A stretch of DNA of 64,000 nt, from the NCBI RefSeq assembly GCF_011753055.1, contig NZ_VWWJ01000004.1, positions 248,001-312,000 on the forward strand, given 5' to 3'. A program made the position numbers and the translations under genes. This DNA is from Burkholderia sp. Ax-1719. Lineage in GTDB: Bacteria; Pseudomonadota; Gammaproteobacteria; Burkholderiales; Burkholderiaceae. Under the pieces are notes generated by a model. That model had not been told where the DNA came from and did no database searches. It was given only the letters and a program-made list of their open reading frames with translations. Below, one piece after another: positions 46,833 to 55,255 of the stretch (position 1 is the first letter of the stretch; each line of letters opens with the position of its first letter).

Positions 46833-47473
46833 CAGGTTTCCTGTGCGCCCTGGCGAGCGCAGTCGATCAGCATGGCCTTGGTCTCCGACACACGCCGGCG
46901 TACCGCCACCGCTGAGGACGAACCCACCCGCGCCTGTATCTCGACGTCGGTGTACCCACGCAAGGCGAGGGCGATCGTCTGGCGGGCCAGCACCGTCAGT
47001 TTCTCCATGCAGCGCGCCAGAATGCGCGCGCGGCGCATCTGTTCGTGATTGTCTTCCGGCGTCGGGAACGGATCGGCGTCAGGCCAGGCGGTGTCGTGCG
47101 CCGTATCGGACTTGCCGGAGAGGCCGTCCGCGTCGTCGTCAAACGGCACTTCGCGGTCTTCCTGTTTGCCGCGTTCGCGCAGGCGGTCAAGCAGCTTGAA
47201 GCGGGCCGAGCCGATCAGATAAGCGGCCAGCGCGGTTTCGAAGGCGAGCGGATCGTTCACGAGTTGCGGTGTGACGCTGAATTCGCCTTTATTCTGAATG
47301 AATAAGGCAACGAAGGCATCGTTAAGCGATTCGTCGATTTCCGAGTCGTATGCCCATGAATATCCACGCCGCGCCAGGCGATGAAAATCGCGGCGCAACT
47401 TGTCATAAAAGCGCCGGAATCGTGCCGGTTGGCGGCGCAGGCGCTCTATCCCTTCACGAACAGCACGGTCCAT
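46832..47473 (-). CDS. Sigma-70-family (ECF-like) RNA polymerase sigma factor
   Basis: 213 aa. The region-2-like part (residues ~20-105) includes ESLNDAFVALFIQNKGEF and an RFKLLDRLRERGKQE helix. An acidic linker (~105-140) follows, then region 4 with LTVLARQTIALALRGYTDVEIQARVGSSSAVAVRRRVSETKAMLI, a clear helix-turn-helix. It is divergent from the caspase gene at 47601 and translationally coupled to the anti-sigma gene. It is the likely controller of the local cluster, possibly via the zinc-ribbon run promoter and the divergent caspase promoter. Confidence 0.85.
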   Translation of the reverse strand: MDRAVREGIERLRRQPARFRRFYDKLRRDFHRLARRGYSWAYDSEIDESLNDAFVALFIQNKGEFSVTPQLVNDPLAFETALAAYLIGSARFKLLDRLRERGKQEDREVPFDDDADGLSGKSDTAHDTAWPDADPFPTPEDNHEQMRRARILARCMEKLTVLARQTIALALRGYTDVEIQARVGSSSAVAVRRRVSETKAMLIDCARQGAQET

Positions 47474-47519
47474 CGGATTGGCGAATAAGATTCCGTTGAA
47501 TTTTTCAGCGCGGCGATTA

Positions 47520-47538
47520 AAAGACGCCTGAAAGACGC
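47520..47538. promoter_or_regulatory. Tandem AAAGACGC repeats in the sigma/caspase divergent gap
   Basis: AAAGACGC occurs at 47520-47527 and 47531-47538, 11 bp apart, one helical turn. They lie in the 127-bp gap between the divergent sigma and caspase genes, a natural place for a regulator binding in tandem. No protein can be assigned. Confidence 0.35.
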
Positions 47539-47600
47539 GAAGCGTAGCAGAATGTCAGAATATTTGAAACCTTCACGACCCAATACGCATTAATCGCCGC

Positions 47601-48926
47601 ATGCAGACTCCAACTCTGAGACGCAAGGATAATAGGCTGCTGAAAGGCGCGCTCGCAAACGTTTTAATTGGCGCATTTCTCACGATAATGGCGGGGAATA
47701 CGCAGGCAGCACTCGCGCCCAAAATGGCGCTCGTGATCGGTAATGGCGCCTATCGCAATGGCGACAGGCTGCAGACACCGGCCGCCGACGCGCAACTGAT
47801 TGCAGGGAGCCTGCAACGACTAGGTTTTCTGGTGCGTGTGCTGACCGATCGCTCGCGCGCCCAGATGCTGCAGGATGTTGACGGCTTCAGCGCCGATGCA
47901 AGCGGCGCACGCGTGGCGCTCGTCTACTACGCGGGGCACGGATTTGAATCGGACCAGAAGAACTTCCTGATGCCGGTCGATCTGCCCGCGAAACTCACGA
48001 CACTTTCGGAGGTGCAACTGCGTGGCGCAGCTATTCCGCTGGAATATGTGATGACCACGGTCGAGCGTGCGCATCCGCAGGCGATGGTGGTGATGGTCGA
48101 CGCTTGCCGTGACGAGCCGGGCCGGGGCGTGACGGCGGCGCGCGGCCTTGCCGCCGTGAACGCGCCGCGCGGAACACTTGTTGCGTTCTCAACGAGTCCG
48201 GGCGGCAAGGCTCTGGATACGATGCCCAATGTCGGCAAGCCGATCAACCACAGCCCGTTTAGTTACTACCTCAGCGAAAACCTCGTAGCGCCCGGCGCCA
48301 CGCTGATCGACGCGCTGCAAAAGACGCAGGTTGCCGTTGCGGCCGCAACGGGTGAGGGGCAACGTCCGTGGTTTGTCAGCGGCCTGGTTGGGCAACTGGT
48401 GCTCGCCGAAACACCGGCAGCGGCGCCGCAGCCCAATCCCCAACTGTTCGCGCAGGCGGCCACTACGCGCGGCGCGGCCACGGCGGGGGCGAACGCCTCA
48501 CGATCGCTGTGGGACAGTGAAGAGCAGAGCGTGAGCAACGCGGCGGCTACGCTTGACGTGTCTTCCTTCGCTTCGCTGCAGCGGCGCGCGGCGGCCGGCG
48601 ATGCGCAGGCGCTGACGACGCTCGGGCTGGCCTACGAAGAAGGCCATTACGTGCGGGCCAACCCCGCACGGGCGATGCAGTACTACCAGCGCGCCGCGAA
48701 TCAAGGCTACCCGATCGCGGCTACCCTGCTGGGCGAGCAGTATCTGGGCGGCAATGCCGCCACGCCCGTGGATCGCGCGCGGGCCGAACGCTGGCTGCGC
48801 TCGGCCGCCGACGCCGGGCATCAGCGCGCGCAGCTAGACCTGTTCCAGTTGCAGGCGCAGCGCGGCGACCCCGATGCCGCACGTGATCTGGCGAAGTCGA
48901 TGGCGAAGATGTTCATGCCGCACTGA
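47601..48926 (+). CDS. Exported caspase-like protease with Sel1 repeats
   Basis: 441 aa. Signal peptide to about AGNTQA (residue 36). The p20 caspase domain covers ~40-270: KMALVIGNGAYRN, VYYAGHGFESDQKNFLMPVD with catalytic His113, and MVVMVDACRDEPG with catalytic Cys169, then GTLVAFSTSPGGKALDT. The dyad is complete. C-terminal Sel1 repeats are clear (AAAGDAQALTTLGLAYEEGHYV, YYQRAANQGYPIAATLLGEQYLGG, WLRSAADAGHQRAQLDLFQ). It is a paralogue of the caspase at 31166 but with better-preserved Sel1 units. Divergent from the sigma gene. Likely periplasmic. Confidence 0.88.
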   Translation: MQTPTLRRKDNRLLKGALANVLIGAFLTIMAGNTQAALAPKMALVIGNGAYRNGDRLQTPAADAQLIAGSLQRLGFLVRVLTDRSRAQMLQDVDGFSADASGARVALVYYAGHGFESDQKNFLMPVDLPAKLTTLSEVQLRGAAIPLEYVMTTVERAHPQAMVVMVDACRDEPGRGVTAARGLAAVNAPRGTLVAFSTSPGGKALDTMPNVGKPINHSPFSYYLSENLVAPGATLIDALQKTQVAVAAATGEGQRPWFVSGLVGQLVLAETPAAAPQPNPQLFAQAATTRGAATAGANASRSLWDSEEQSVSNAAATLDVSSFASLQRRAAAGDAQALTTLGLAYEEGHYVRANPARAMQYYQRAANQGYPIAATLLGEQYLGGNAATPVDRARAERWLRSAADAGHQRAQLDLFQLQAQRGDPDAARDLAKSMAKMFMPH

Positions 48927-49013
48927 GCGGCGCAGTCGGATCGATCCGGGCGAACAAATCGTCGCCTTCCTGCGAATGAGTCTTCAAGGACGTGTTGCAA
49001 CGACACGTACGTA

Positions 49014-49045
49014 GCCGCGGCGCATGCGCGCCGTGGCTTTCCTTG
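49014..49045 (+). terminator. Rho-independent terminator after the second caspase gene
   Basis: GCCGCGGCGC (49014-49023) and GCGCCGTGGC (49028-49037) form a 10-bp stem with one G-U pair and an ATGC loop, followed by TTTCCTT. It is placed 88 bp after the caspase stop and 26 bp before the next gene start. Confidence 0.7.
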
Positions 49046-49070
49046 AACTCATTCGATAAGGATAACGACC

Positions 49071-49889
49071 ATGGTTCCGTTCCGTCTTCGCCTGCTGTGC
49101 AGCGCGTTTGCCCTCTCCATCGCGCTGACTGCGTGCTCGCGGTCCTCGCAGCCGGAAGCTGCGCACAGCGCGGACAATGCGCCGGCTTCTTCGCCCCAAC
49201 CGGCCGCCACCGGCACGAACGCTGCAGCAGCGCAGGCATTCGCCAGTCAGCGCGCGGATACGCCGCAGCCTGACGCAAGCGTGCCGCTTGCCAATTACAC
49301 GCTCATCGACCAGAAAGCGCAGGGAACGCTCTGGCTTACGTATCTCGCGGTGGCATACGGCGGCCAGACGCTGAGCGACGAGGACAAACTCAACCTGCTG
49401 TCGCCGCGCTATTACAGCGAACCCGACGCATTCCGCAAGCACCAGATGGCAAGCGCCGAGCTTGCCGAAATCAATGCCAACCTGGCGCGCTACAAGGCGC
49501 AGCGCTACTACGCGCTCAAGCTGAACGACTATCTGGCGCGTGGCGTCGACATCACGCAGATGCTCACGGACGGCTACGACTTCGACAGCAAATCGTTTGC
49601 CGTCATGCGGCACAACTGCTGGAGCATGTCATACAGCACCGTGCAAAGCGTCACGCTGCATTTCACCGATACGAAGGCTGGCACATGTGCGATTCACGTC
49701 GCCGATGAAAACGTCGCGCGCACGATCGAGCAGGCGCGCGCGGGTTCGCGTTTGAACGCGCTCGGCGGCGTGGCCTATTTCTTCATCTCCGGCGTCGAGA
49801 ACGGCAACAACGTCACCGCCCAGGTCACGCATGTCCGCTACGACGTCACCACGATGCAGCAGCAGGCGCTGGGTTCGTTCGACGAATAA
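49071..49889 (+). CDS. Lipoprotein of unknown function
   Basis: 272 aa. A type II signal ends in LTAC (Cys22). A long Ala/Ser/Pro-rich linker (~23-65) precedes the globular part. That part contains YGGQTLSDEDKLNLLSPRYYSEPDAFRKHQMA and FDSKSFAVMRHNCW with a pattern of alternating strands near the end (ITLHFTDTKAGTCAIHVADENVAR). Two cysteines probably form a disulfide. Not recognised. A strong terminator lies between it and the caspase gene, so it is probably a separate transcription unit. Confidence 0.72.
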   Translation: MVPFRLRLLCSAFALSIALTACSRSSQPEAAHSADNAPASSPQPAATGTNAAAAQAFASQRADTPQPDASVPLANYTLIDQKAQGTLWLTYLAVAYGGQTLSDEDKLNLLSPRYYSEPDAFRKHQMASAELAEINANLARYKAQRYYALKLNDYLARGVDITQMLTDGYDFDSKSFAVMRHNCWSMSYSTVQSVTLHFTDTKAGTCAIHVADENVARTIEQARAGSRLNALGGVAYFFISGVENGNNVTAQVTHVRYDVTTMQQQALGSFDE

Positions 49890-49965
49890 GCGCGCGACGG
49901 TTGTGCGCCAAAACACCTGACTAGAAAGCGAACAAAAACAGTCTGGCTTGCGAATACAGGATTGA

Positions 49966-49990
49966 GCGCTTCACAGGAAGCGTGAAGCGC
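49966..49990. repeat. 9-bp perfect inverted repeat before the DUF2957-like gene
   Basis: GCGCTTCAC (49966-49974), 7-nt spacer, GTGAAGCGC (49982-49990), 58 bp before the ATG at 50048. It could be an operator or a 5' mRNA hairpin; no T-tract follows. Confidence 0.45.
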
Positions 49991-50047
49991 GCGATATCGG
50001 TTCGCGATCTGACCGAAAAAGAGAATCCATTACGAGAATCAGAAACG

Positions 50048-51331
50048 ATGAAAACGACGATGAACTATCGGGCAGGGTGGGCGGCGCTGGCATTGACCTC
50101 GATGTTGACGGCGTGTGGCGGCGGTTCGGGTGGCGCGGGCAATCAAGGTAACGAAGGTTCGAATGGCAACAGCCAGCCGACGGTGGCCGCGCTTGCACCG
50201 CTGCCTGCAGGCAACACGTATATCGGCACTGTTAGTTTTGGCGATACGGTCAAGATCGCGCTGGATAGCCCTGCGAAGGGACAGTTGACCCTGAGCTTCG
50301 TGACTTCGCAATTCGGTCTCGCGGGCGCCGTGGTCGGCGCCTACACGCAAAACAATGGTGTACTGAGCGTATCGGGGCTGACGCCCGCGCAAGGCGCGGC
50401 GCTGTCCCAGGCGCAGGCGCAAGCGCTGCGCGTTTCGCTCGTCTTGAGCACGGCCGCCAATGGACAGGGCATGCTCAGCGGTACGATTGCGCAGGTGCCG
50501 AATCTGCTGGGAAGCGGCACGCTCGCTGGTCAATTTGCGTTGACGAATAGCGGCGTGAACAGCATCGCAGACCTTGCCGGTCAGTACAGCCTGGTTGGGC
50601 TCTCGGGCGACTACAGCGTGGAGGGTGTGCCGACGGGGGTGCAGGAACCCACAGCGGGTCAGGTGAATATCGACGCGAGCGGCGGGGCGCGATTCTGCCT
50701 GGGCCAGGCTTACTCGGCAAACTGCACGGATGTGGACGACACTCCAGGCGCGACGGCCCGCCTGACGGACGTGGCGAGTTTTACGCCGGACCCGGACCAG
50801 GCAACCTATCCCGGCGCGTTCGACATGATCGTTGGCGCTCAAACCGTGGGACGCGCATTCGTCGCGGTGCAGGGGGCGAACAAGACGCTGTTCATCGACC
50901 GCTTCGGCAAGTCGCCGGAAGGCACGCCGCGCACCGGTTCGATGGCGTTGACGACGACGCAGACGCTGACCGCGGGCGCTATCGATGGAACGTGGAGCTG
51001 CGCGGAGCCCGATACCGACGACAAGAATCATCTGCTGGGCGACGTGGCCGTCACGACTGTGCAGTTCAACGGTGCAACGGGGGCGGCCAACGGTCAGAGC
51101 ACCATGCTCTCGCTGACGTACAACGCGGCTTTTGACTACGCGGCGGCATCGAAGTCGAACGCTGATCCGTCGGTGGCAACGGGTATCGGTGGTCTGATCG
51201 CGGGGCAGGTCGCGATGCCAGCCGGCGTTGCGGCATTGTCATTCCTGCCTGTGAGCGCCACGAAGATGTATTTTGTCGATGAACCGAACGGCTCGGGCTT
51301 CTTCGTGCAAGGCTTGTGTACGCGGAATTAA
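50048..51331 (+). CDS. DUF2957-like lipoprotein
   Basis: 427 aa from the ATG at 50048 (MKTTMNYRAGW). A type II signal ends in LTAC (Cys23), followed by GGGSGGAG. The mature part is beta-rich and Gly/Ala/Thr-rich with repeated strand patterns (NTYIGTVSFGDTVKIALDSPAKGQLTLSFV; GTWSCAEPDTDDKNHLLGDVAVTTVQFNG; TKMYFVDEPNGSGFFVQGLC). A Burkholderia-group family of such lipoproteins exists (DUF2957); its function is unknown. It lies after a hairpin and is followed by a terminator-like hairpin, so it is probably a single-gene unit. Confidence 0.72.
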   Translation: MKTTMNYRAGWAALALTSMLTACGGGSGGAGNQGNEGSNGNSQPTVAALAPLPAGNTYIGTVSFGDTVKIALDSPAKGQLTLSFVTSQFGLAGAVVGAYTQNNGVLSVSGLTPAQGAALSQAQAQALRVSLVLSTAANGQGMLSGTIAQVPNLLGSGTLAGQFALTNSGVNSIADLAGQYSLVGLSGDYSVEGVPTGVQEPTAGQVNIDASGGARFCLGQAYSANCTDVDDTPGATARLTDVASFTPDPDQATYPGAFDMIVGAQTVGRAFVAVQGANKTLFIDRFGKSPEGTPRTGSMALTTTQTLTAGAIDGTWSCAEPDTDDKNHLLGDVAVTTVQFNGATGAANGQSTMLSLTYNAAFDYAAASKSNADPSVATGIGGLIAGQVAMPAGVAALSFLPVSATKMYFVDEPNGSGFFVQGLCTRN

Positions 51332-51351
51332 ATTGCGATGTCCGTGTGTGT

Positions 51352-51380
51352 GCTCGACGTGCGTTTGACGTACGTCGAGC
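51352..51380 (+). terminator. Hairpin after the DUF2957-like gene
   Basis: GCTCGACGT (51352-51360) and ACGTCGAGC (51372-51380) make a perfect 9-bp stem with an 11-nt loop, 20 bp after the stop. A short CTTGGTTG follows, not a strong T-run, so termination is plausible, not certain. Confidence 0.5.
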
Positions 51381-52096
51381 CTTGGTTGCCGAGGTTGAAT
51401 GGCTTCGTTGGACGTAGGGCAAATTGAAACCGTCACTGGCGGATCCCGATGCGTTGGAACGTTGCGCCGATGAGTGACAGTTTCGCGCTCACTCTTTGTG
51501 AAATGAAAGCGCCGATTTGCATATGTCCGTAATCAGTTTGTCACTTCGCCCCGTGCCCACCGGTTCGAGGTCTTCAGCCCGAAGCCAAGCCGACGCTTGG
51601 CGCTCTTCCTGCTCTCGCTCGTTGACGAACCTGCTCTGCCAGTTCGAAGGGTTAAAGCGGCCGATCATGCAGCCGCGCGAATGTGGATCGACAACTGGCA
51701 GCGCATGTTGCCCTATGTCGTGGCTATTCGAGCGCTACCCAACATTGGGAGGCTGGCTGCTCCTGCAAGTCTGGCGACGTCGCATATCGCTTGAAGAGAT
51801 CGACACAGAGGGCCGTTTGCGCGCGCGATTTCGTGGACTGCAGTCGGTGCATGAAGAATCTCTCAGGCAGTGCGGTGCAGTGGGCTTGACGGGTGCCGAC
51901 TATCCGTTCAACACAGCGGGCCGTGCATTGATTGTTCCGGGTGCATGTGGGTGCATCCCTGGATTGGGAGGCGCCACAGAGAACTGGACTGGATCCGCCG
52001 CCGGATTGAACTACCCGGCGGCGAAACGTTGAATCCGGGCGGCCGAGGCCCGGACAACGAGCAGGACGTCTTGCCCACCTTAGGCCCACATCTAAG
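51381..52096. other. Decayed coding sequence, no intact gene
   Basis: ~700 bp of moderately GC-rich DNA. Open frames exist but switch phase: one frame near 51558-51790 reads HRFEVFSPKPSRRLALFLLSL, then IDNWQRMLPYVVAIRALPNIGRL; another near 51700-51900 reads FERYPTLGGWLLLQVWRRR, then SLEEIDTEGRLRARFRGL. Neither has a convincing start or a recognisable family. I read this as pseudogene remains, possibly of a mobile element, but I cannot name it. Confidence 0.4.
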
Positions 52097-52834
52097 TTAG
52101 ATGTGGCAGCAGACGATTGCAGGATTCTGATCGGCCATGTCACCGCAGAGCACTTCCCACGCCGGCTTGTTGTCGGGGTGGTCGGGTTGATAGGTCAGTG
52201 TGAGGAGATGTTCGCCCCACAACGTCAGACCGACATACCCGGCGGCGAAATTCTGCTCGCGAGATCGCCACGCCTGCAAAGTTGCGACGTGGTTACAACA
52301 TGGGCATTGCACGGTCGTCTGCCCCTTGGACGGCACTGACGCCTTGCACCAGGTCGTAAGCACGTCGTCCAGCCGCTCGGTTTCGTCACCACCGAGTTCG
52401 ATGTTCGTGTCGCAATGAGGGCAATCCACACGAAAGCCTCCCTCAAAATTAAAGAAGAGCCCTTCAGCGCTGGGCGTATCGATGGCGTCGGGCTGCAAGG
52501 TAAGAGCGCCCGTGGCGTCGCTTTGCCAGTGAAATCCCACGACATGAATTTCGATCCCCTTTACGACGGGACGGATATTCGAATTCACTAACGCGTCACG
52601 AGGCACGGTCGCGGAGTCCTCAGGTGGGGCAGTCGGCAGATCGTTGAGTCGATCAAAGCCTCGGTAGTCTCTTCGTACCGCGAATGCGGCCTCGGACAGG
52701 CAAATGTCCGAGCGAAGTGTGGGCAAGATCACGCCATGATCGACGAGGCGTCGGTAGCACTTAAACGCCACTTCGGCGGCTGCATCCCATGACACTTTGG
52801 TGTCTACCAGGGAGGTATTGCGGTCACCCATCAC
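52097..52834 (-). CDS. Hypothetical protein with paired Cys motifs
   Basis: 245 aa. No signal or membrane helix. Residues ~140-185 hold CPHCD and CPCCN separated by ~40 residues (CPHCDTNIELGGDET...CPCCNHVATLQAW), likely a zinc-binding insert. The C-terminal end (WGEHLLTLTYQPDHPDNKPAWEVLCGDMADQNP) is rich in aromatic residues. Not recognised. Its place beside an Imm52-like gene and a T6SS-associated gene suggests an accessory or immunity role, but this is inference only. Confidence 0.6.
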   Translation of the reverse strand: MMGDRNTSLVDTKVSWDAAAEVAFKCYRRLVDHGVILPTLRSDICLSEAAFAVRRDYRGFDRLNDLPTAPPEDSATVPRDALVNSNIRPVVKGIEIHVVGFHWQSDATGALTLQPDAIDTPSAEGLFFNFEGGFRVDCPHCDTNIELGGDETERLDDVLTTWCKASVPSKGQTTVQCPCCNHVATLQAWRSREQNFAAGYVGLTLWGEHLLTLTYQPDHPDNKPAWEVLCGDMADQNPAIVCCHI

Positions 52835-53603
52835 ATTTCCTTAAAAGAGTCGGCAGCCAGACTCGGTTAAGCGATTGTCGACAACCTTAATTTTCGTCCT
52901 TGAAACTATCCAGGCCGTTCGGCACTTGACGACGCAATGTCAGTCTGCGCTAGACAGGAAATCATCCATTTTGCACGTCCGCGTCACAGTCCTCTTTCGG
53001 CAACTCGAGGATCGTATCAGTCTCCTTCGTTTCCGTGGATTGCTGTGGACATCAGGCAGGTCTCTTGGTCACTAGTAGAAGCACACGGCTCGCCCGGAGA
53101 TCGCCGCATGATGCGGGTCGAGCAATAGCGCTCTTCAAGAGCCTTAGTTGGAGTTGGAAACGAGTGCGCGCGTGAAGACGTAGCGACGGGTTACATTGGC
53201 TCGATACTGCTCCGGTAGCGATGAGAACGCGTGAAATATGCCCGTGCGCACGCCAAGTGATGCTGCCCAGTTGGTATAGCGCCGGATGTCCGTGGGGGTT
53301 TCATTGCCCCGTCGCTGTACGAACAGCGGCCCCAGTCTGGCATGCAGGTTAGCCGGTTGCGTAGAATGGGACTGCGGTAGCCCTGCAAAGGCGCGTCGGA
53401 CTGTTACGACCGGAATCCGAAAGGCGCTGGCACCAGTGTCAAGCTGCCGTCGAAATCGTAACGAACGTGGAACATCGCAGCGCTACGCTGCATGTGCCCG
53501 TGGACGCGACTGCTCCGTGAATGTGCATATTTGAATGGCTGGACGTGCGCTCCCTGAACGGGGCAGCATACTGTTGATCATTCGACAGGAACAATCAGAT
53601 CAG
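52835..53603. other. Gap with a decayed frame on the minus strand
   Basis: 769 bp with no complete gene. On the minus strand, from ~53470 to a stop at 53144, a frame without a start codon reads VVTVRRAFAGLPQSHSTQP, then NETPTDIRRYTNWAASLGVRTGIFHAFSSLPEQYRANVTRRYVF. An adjacent frame reads MFHVRYDFDGSLTLVPAPF to a stop near 53418. Together they look like a frameshifted, truncated gene. The first ~300 bp of the gap show nothing. Confidence 0.4.
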
Positions 53604-54311
53604 ATGGATCGAACCAGACTTTTGCGCGGACGCTTGAGCAAGCTGCGGCGAACCAAGGTCACGCGCGATTTCATGTGCAGCGAGAATCAGCGTATTGCTA
53701 CAAACATCGGTTCTGTGGCCCTCGGATTGTCGGGGATGACCGCGCTGTCCGTTGGTCTTGCGGTTTCGGCCGGTCACAGCGACGAAGAGGTCGACAAGGT
53801 CGAATTCGATATCGAGGACGTGCATGTGGAAGGATGGCTCTGGCGATGCCCTTTCCTTGAGAACGAAGAAGTGGAGGTCGTGGCCGAGCTGTCTGGGTCC
53901 GGCGCGACCTGTTTTGCTGTACGACGCGTGGAGGACGGGCTGATCGCAGTCTATCCGCATTGCACGAGCGGTCAGCGCGCTTATCTGAAGACTGTATTGA
54001 AGGTATGCCTGTCTTTCCTGCTGCCCTGGATCGCCGTCAGTGCGTACCTGTTCTTTGTGAAGGCTCCGTTGTTGACGCTGCCACAGCGGTTTTTCTATCT
54101 TGGCGTGGCAGCGCTGATTCCCGCGCTTTTTCTACTCTTTTTTGCCGTCTCTGGTTATCGGAAGGATCGCTCGTTCATCGCATTGTCGGAGCAGATTTTC
54201 ACGACTTTCGGCTGGGAGGATGTATCGGGCATCAACTTGAAGAAGACATCAAGGGGTAAGCGGCGACCAAACGATGGTCCAGGTTACGGTCTGTGGATTT
54301 TTCGCCTTTGA
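53604..54311 (+). CDS. Putative type VI secretion system effector-associated membrane protein
   Basis: 235 aa from the ATG at 53604. N-terminal basic segment, then a soluble domain with VHVEGWLWRCPFLENEEVEVVAELSGSG, CFAVRRVEDGLIAVYPHCTSGQRA, followed by two membrane helices (VCLSFLLPWIAVSAYLFFV; FFYLGVAALIPALFLLFFAV). These segments match a family that annotation pipelines name putative type VI secretion system effector in Burkholderia and Ralstonia. Whether it is the effector, an immunity protein or an accessory is not settled. It is followed by an Imm52-like gene 74 bp later. Confidence 0.62.
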   Translation: MDRTRLLRGRLSKLRRTKVTRDFMCSENQRIATNIGSVALGLSGMTALSVGLAVSAGHSDEEVDKVEFDIEDVHVEGWLWRCPFLENEEVEVVAELSGSGATCFAVRRVEDGLIAVYPHCTSGQRAYLKTVLKVCLSFLLPWIAVSAYLFFVKAPLLTLPQRFFYLGVAALIPALFLLFFAVSGYRKDRSFIALSEQIFTTFGWEDVSGINLKKTSRGKRRPNDGPGYGLWIFRL

Positions 54312-54385
54312 AGCTGGGGAGCCAGCGTGACGTAGGGAGTATCGATTTCGACAGATCCGAAGCCTAAGATTCAGGATGAGAAGCT

Positions 54386-55099
54386 ATGGAGCACGCAGAA
54401 AAAAGCAGTTGCGGTTTTGAATTTAGACTTGTCATCCGTCATGACCCACTCCGAATGCCGCCAGCCGCACAACGGTGCGAAGAATTGGGAAGATTCGCCA
54501 GGTTATTGGAGAATTTCGGTCTAGGCATGAGCCAGTGGTTCGTGAGCGGCGATTCGACTGTGCCTGCATTCGACTCGAAAGGTCCCACCGTCGCGTTTAT
54601 TCAGTCTGCTGCCGACGATCCCGAATCGCCAATTCAGTTTGCCGACGTGTGGAACGGCCTGGAGGGAAAGGGCGCAGCCGGCCTGATGTTGAAGTATAGA
54701 AAACGTCGATGGTCTGGTTTTGACTTTCGCGCAGTGGAGATTTCCGGCCTGGATTTTTACGAAAATGTGGCGGACCTTGTTGAGGGCGCGCTTGGAATCT
54801 GGCCCGCTCTCCTCGTAGAAGTCGCGCCTTACGCATACTCCGCGAGTGAGAAGGTTTTCCCCGATCGCCCCGGCGTTGGCTGGATGATCTATCTGCCGAA
54901 GCGGATCGAGTCCTCGCGGGTACCTGAGGCAAGCATGATTCGCCATGCTAAGGACGTGAGTGGAAATTTGGGAACCATTATTGTCAGCGAAATCGACGGT
55001 TATTTCGACGTGAGCAATCGAGCACACGTTAAAGCGGCAAACGATATTGAAATCCGGCTTGCTGACCAGGATCTGTTGCCGCTATACGTCGAACTTTGA
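54386..55099 (+). CDS. Imm52-like immunity protein
   Basis: 237 aa, no signal peptide. The C-terminal segment VFPDRPGVGWMIYLPKRIESSRVPEA, then GTIIVSEIDGYFDVSNRAHVKAANDIEIRLADQDLLPLY fits the Imm52 family of polymorphic-toxin immunity proteins; the mid segment LGMSQWFVSGDS fits as well. Imm52 proteins protect the producer from a cognate toxin, usually encoded just upstream. No cognate toxin gene is intact here, so it is an orphan immunity gene. It follows the T6SS-associated gene and is likely co-transcribed. Confidence 0.65.
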   Translation: MEHAEKSSCGFEFRLVIRHDPLRMPPAAQRCEELGRFARLLENFGLGMSQWFVSGDSTVPAFDSKGPTVAFIQSAADDPESPIQFADVWNGLEGKGAAGLMLKYRKRRWSGFDFRAVEISGLDFYENVADLVEGALGIWPALLVEVAPYAYSASEKVFPDRPGVGWMIYLPKRIESSRVPEASMIRHAKDVSGNLGTIIVSEIDGYFDVSNRAHVKAANDIEIRLADQDLLPLYVEL

Positions 55100-55255
55100 G
55101 GGCATCGGAAATCGATCCTCGCACCCCACTTCAATCGGGATTTCAATTCCGGCGTTAGGCACTCCTGCCGGGATTTCGATGTCGGGCGGATTTCAGCCGT
55201 GCCGACCGGGGTGAGTCGTTACAATGCTGCGGCGAGCTTCCATCGACAGCATCGA

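Noticed and set aside
51517..52032. 171-codon plus-strand frame as a gene
   Set aside because: No ribosome site or recognisable fold, and protein-like content switches phase within it.
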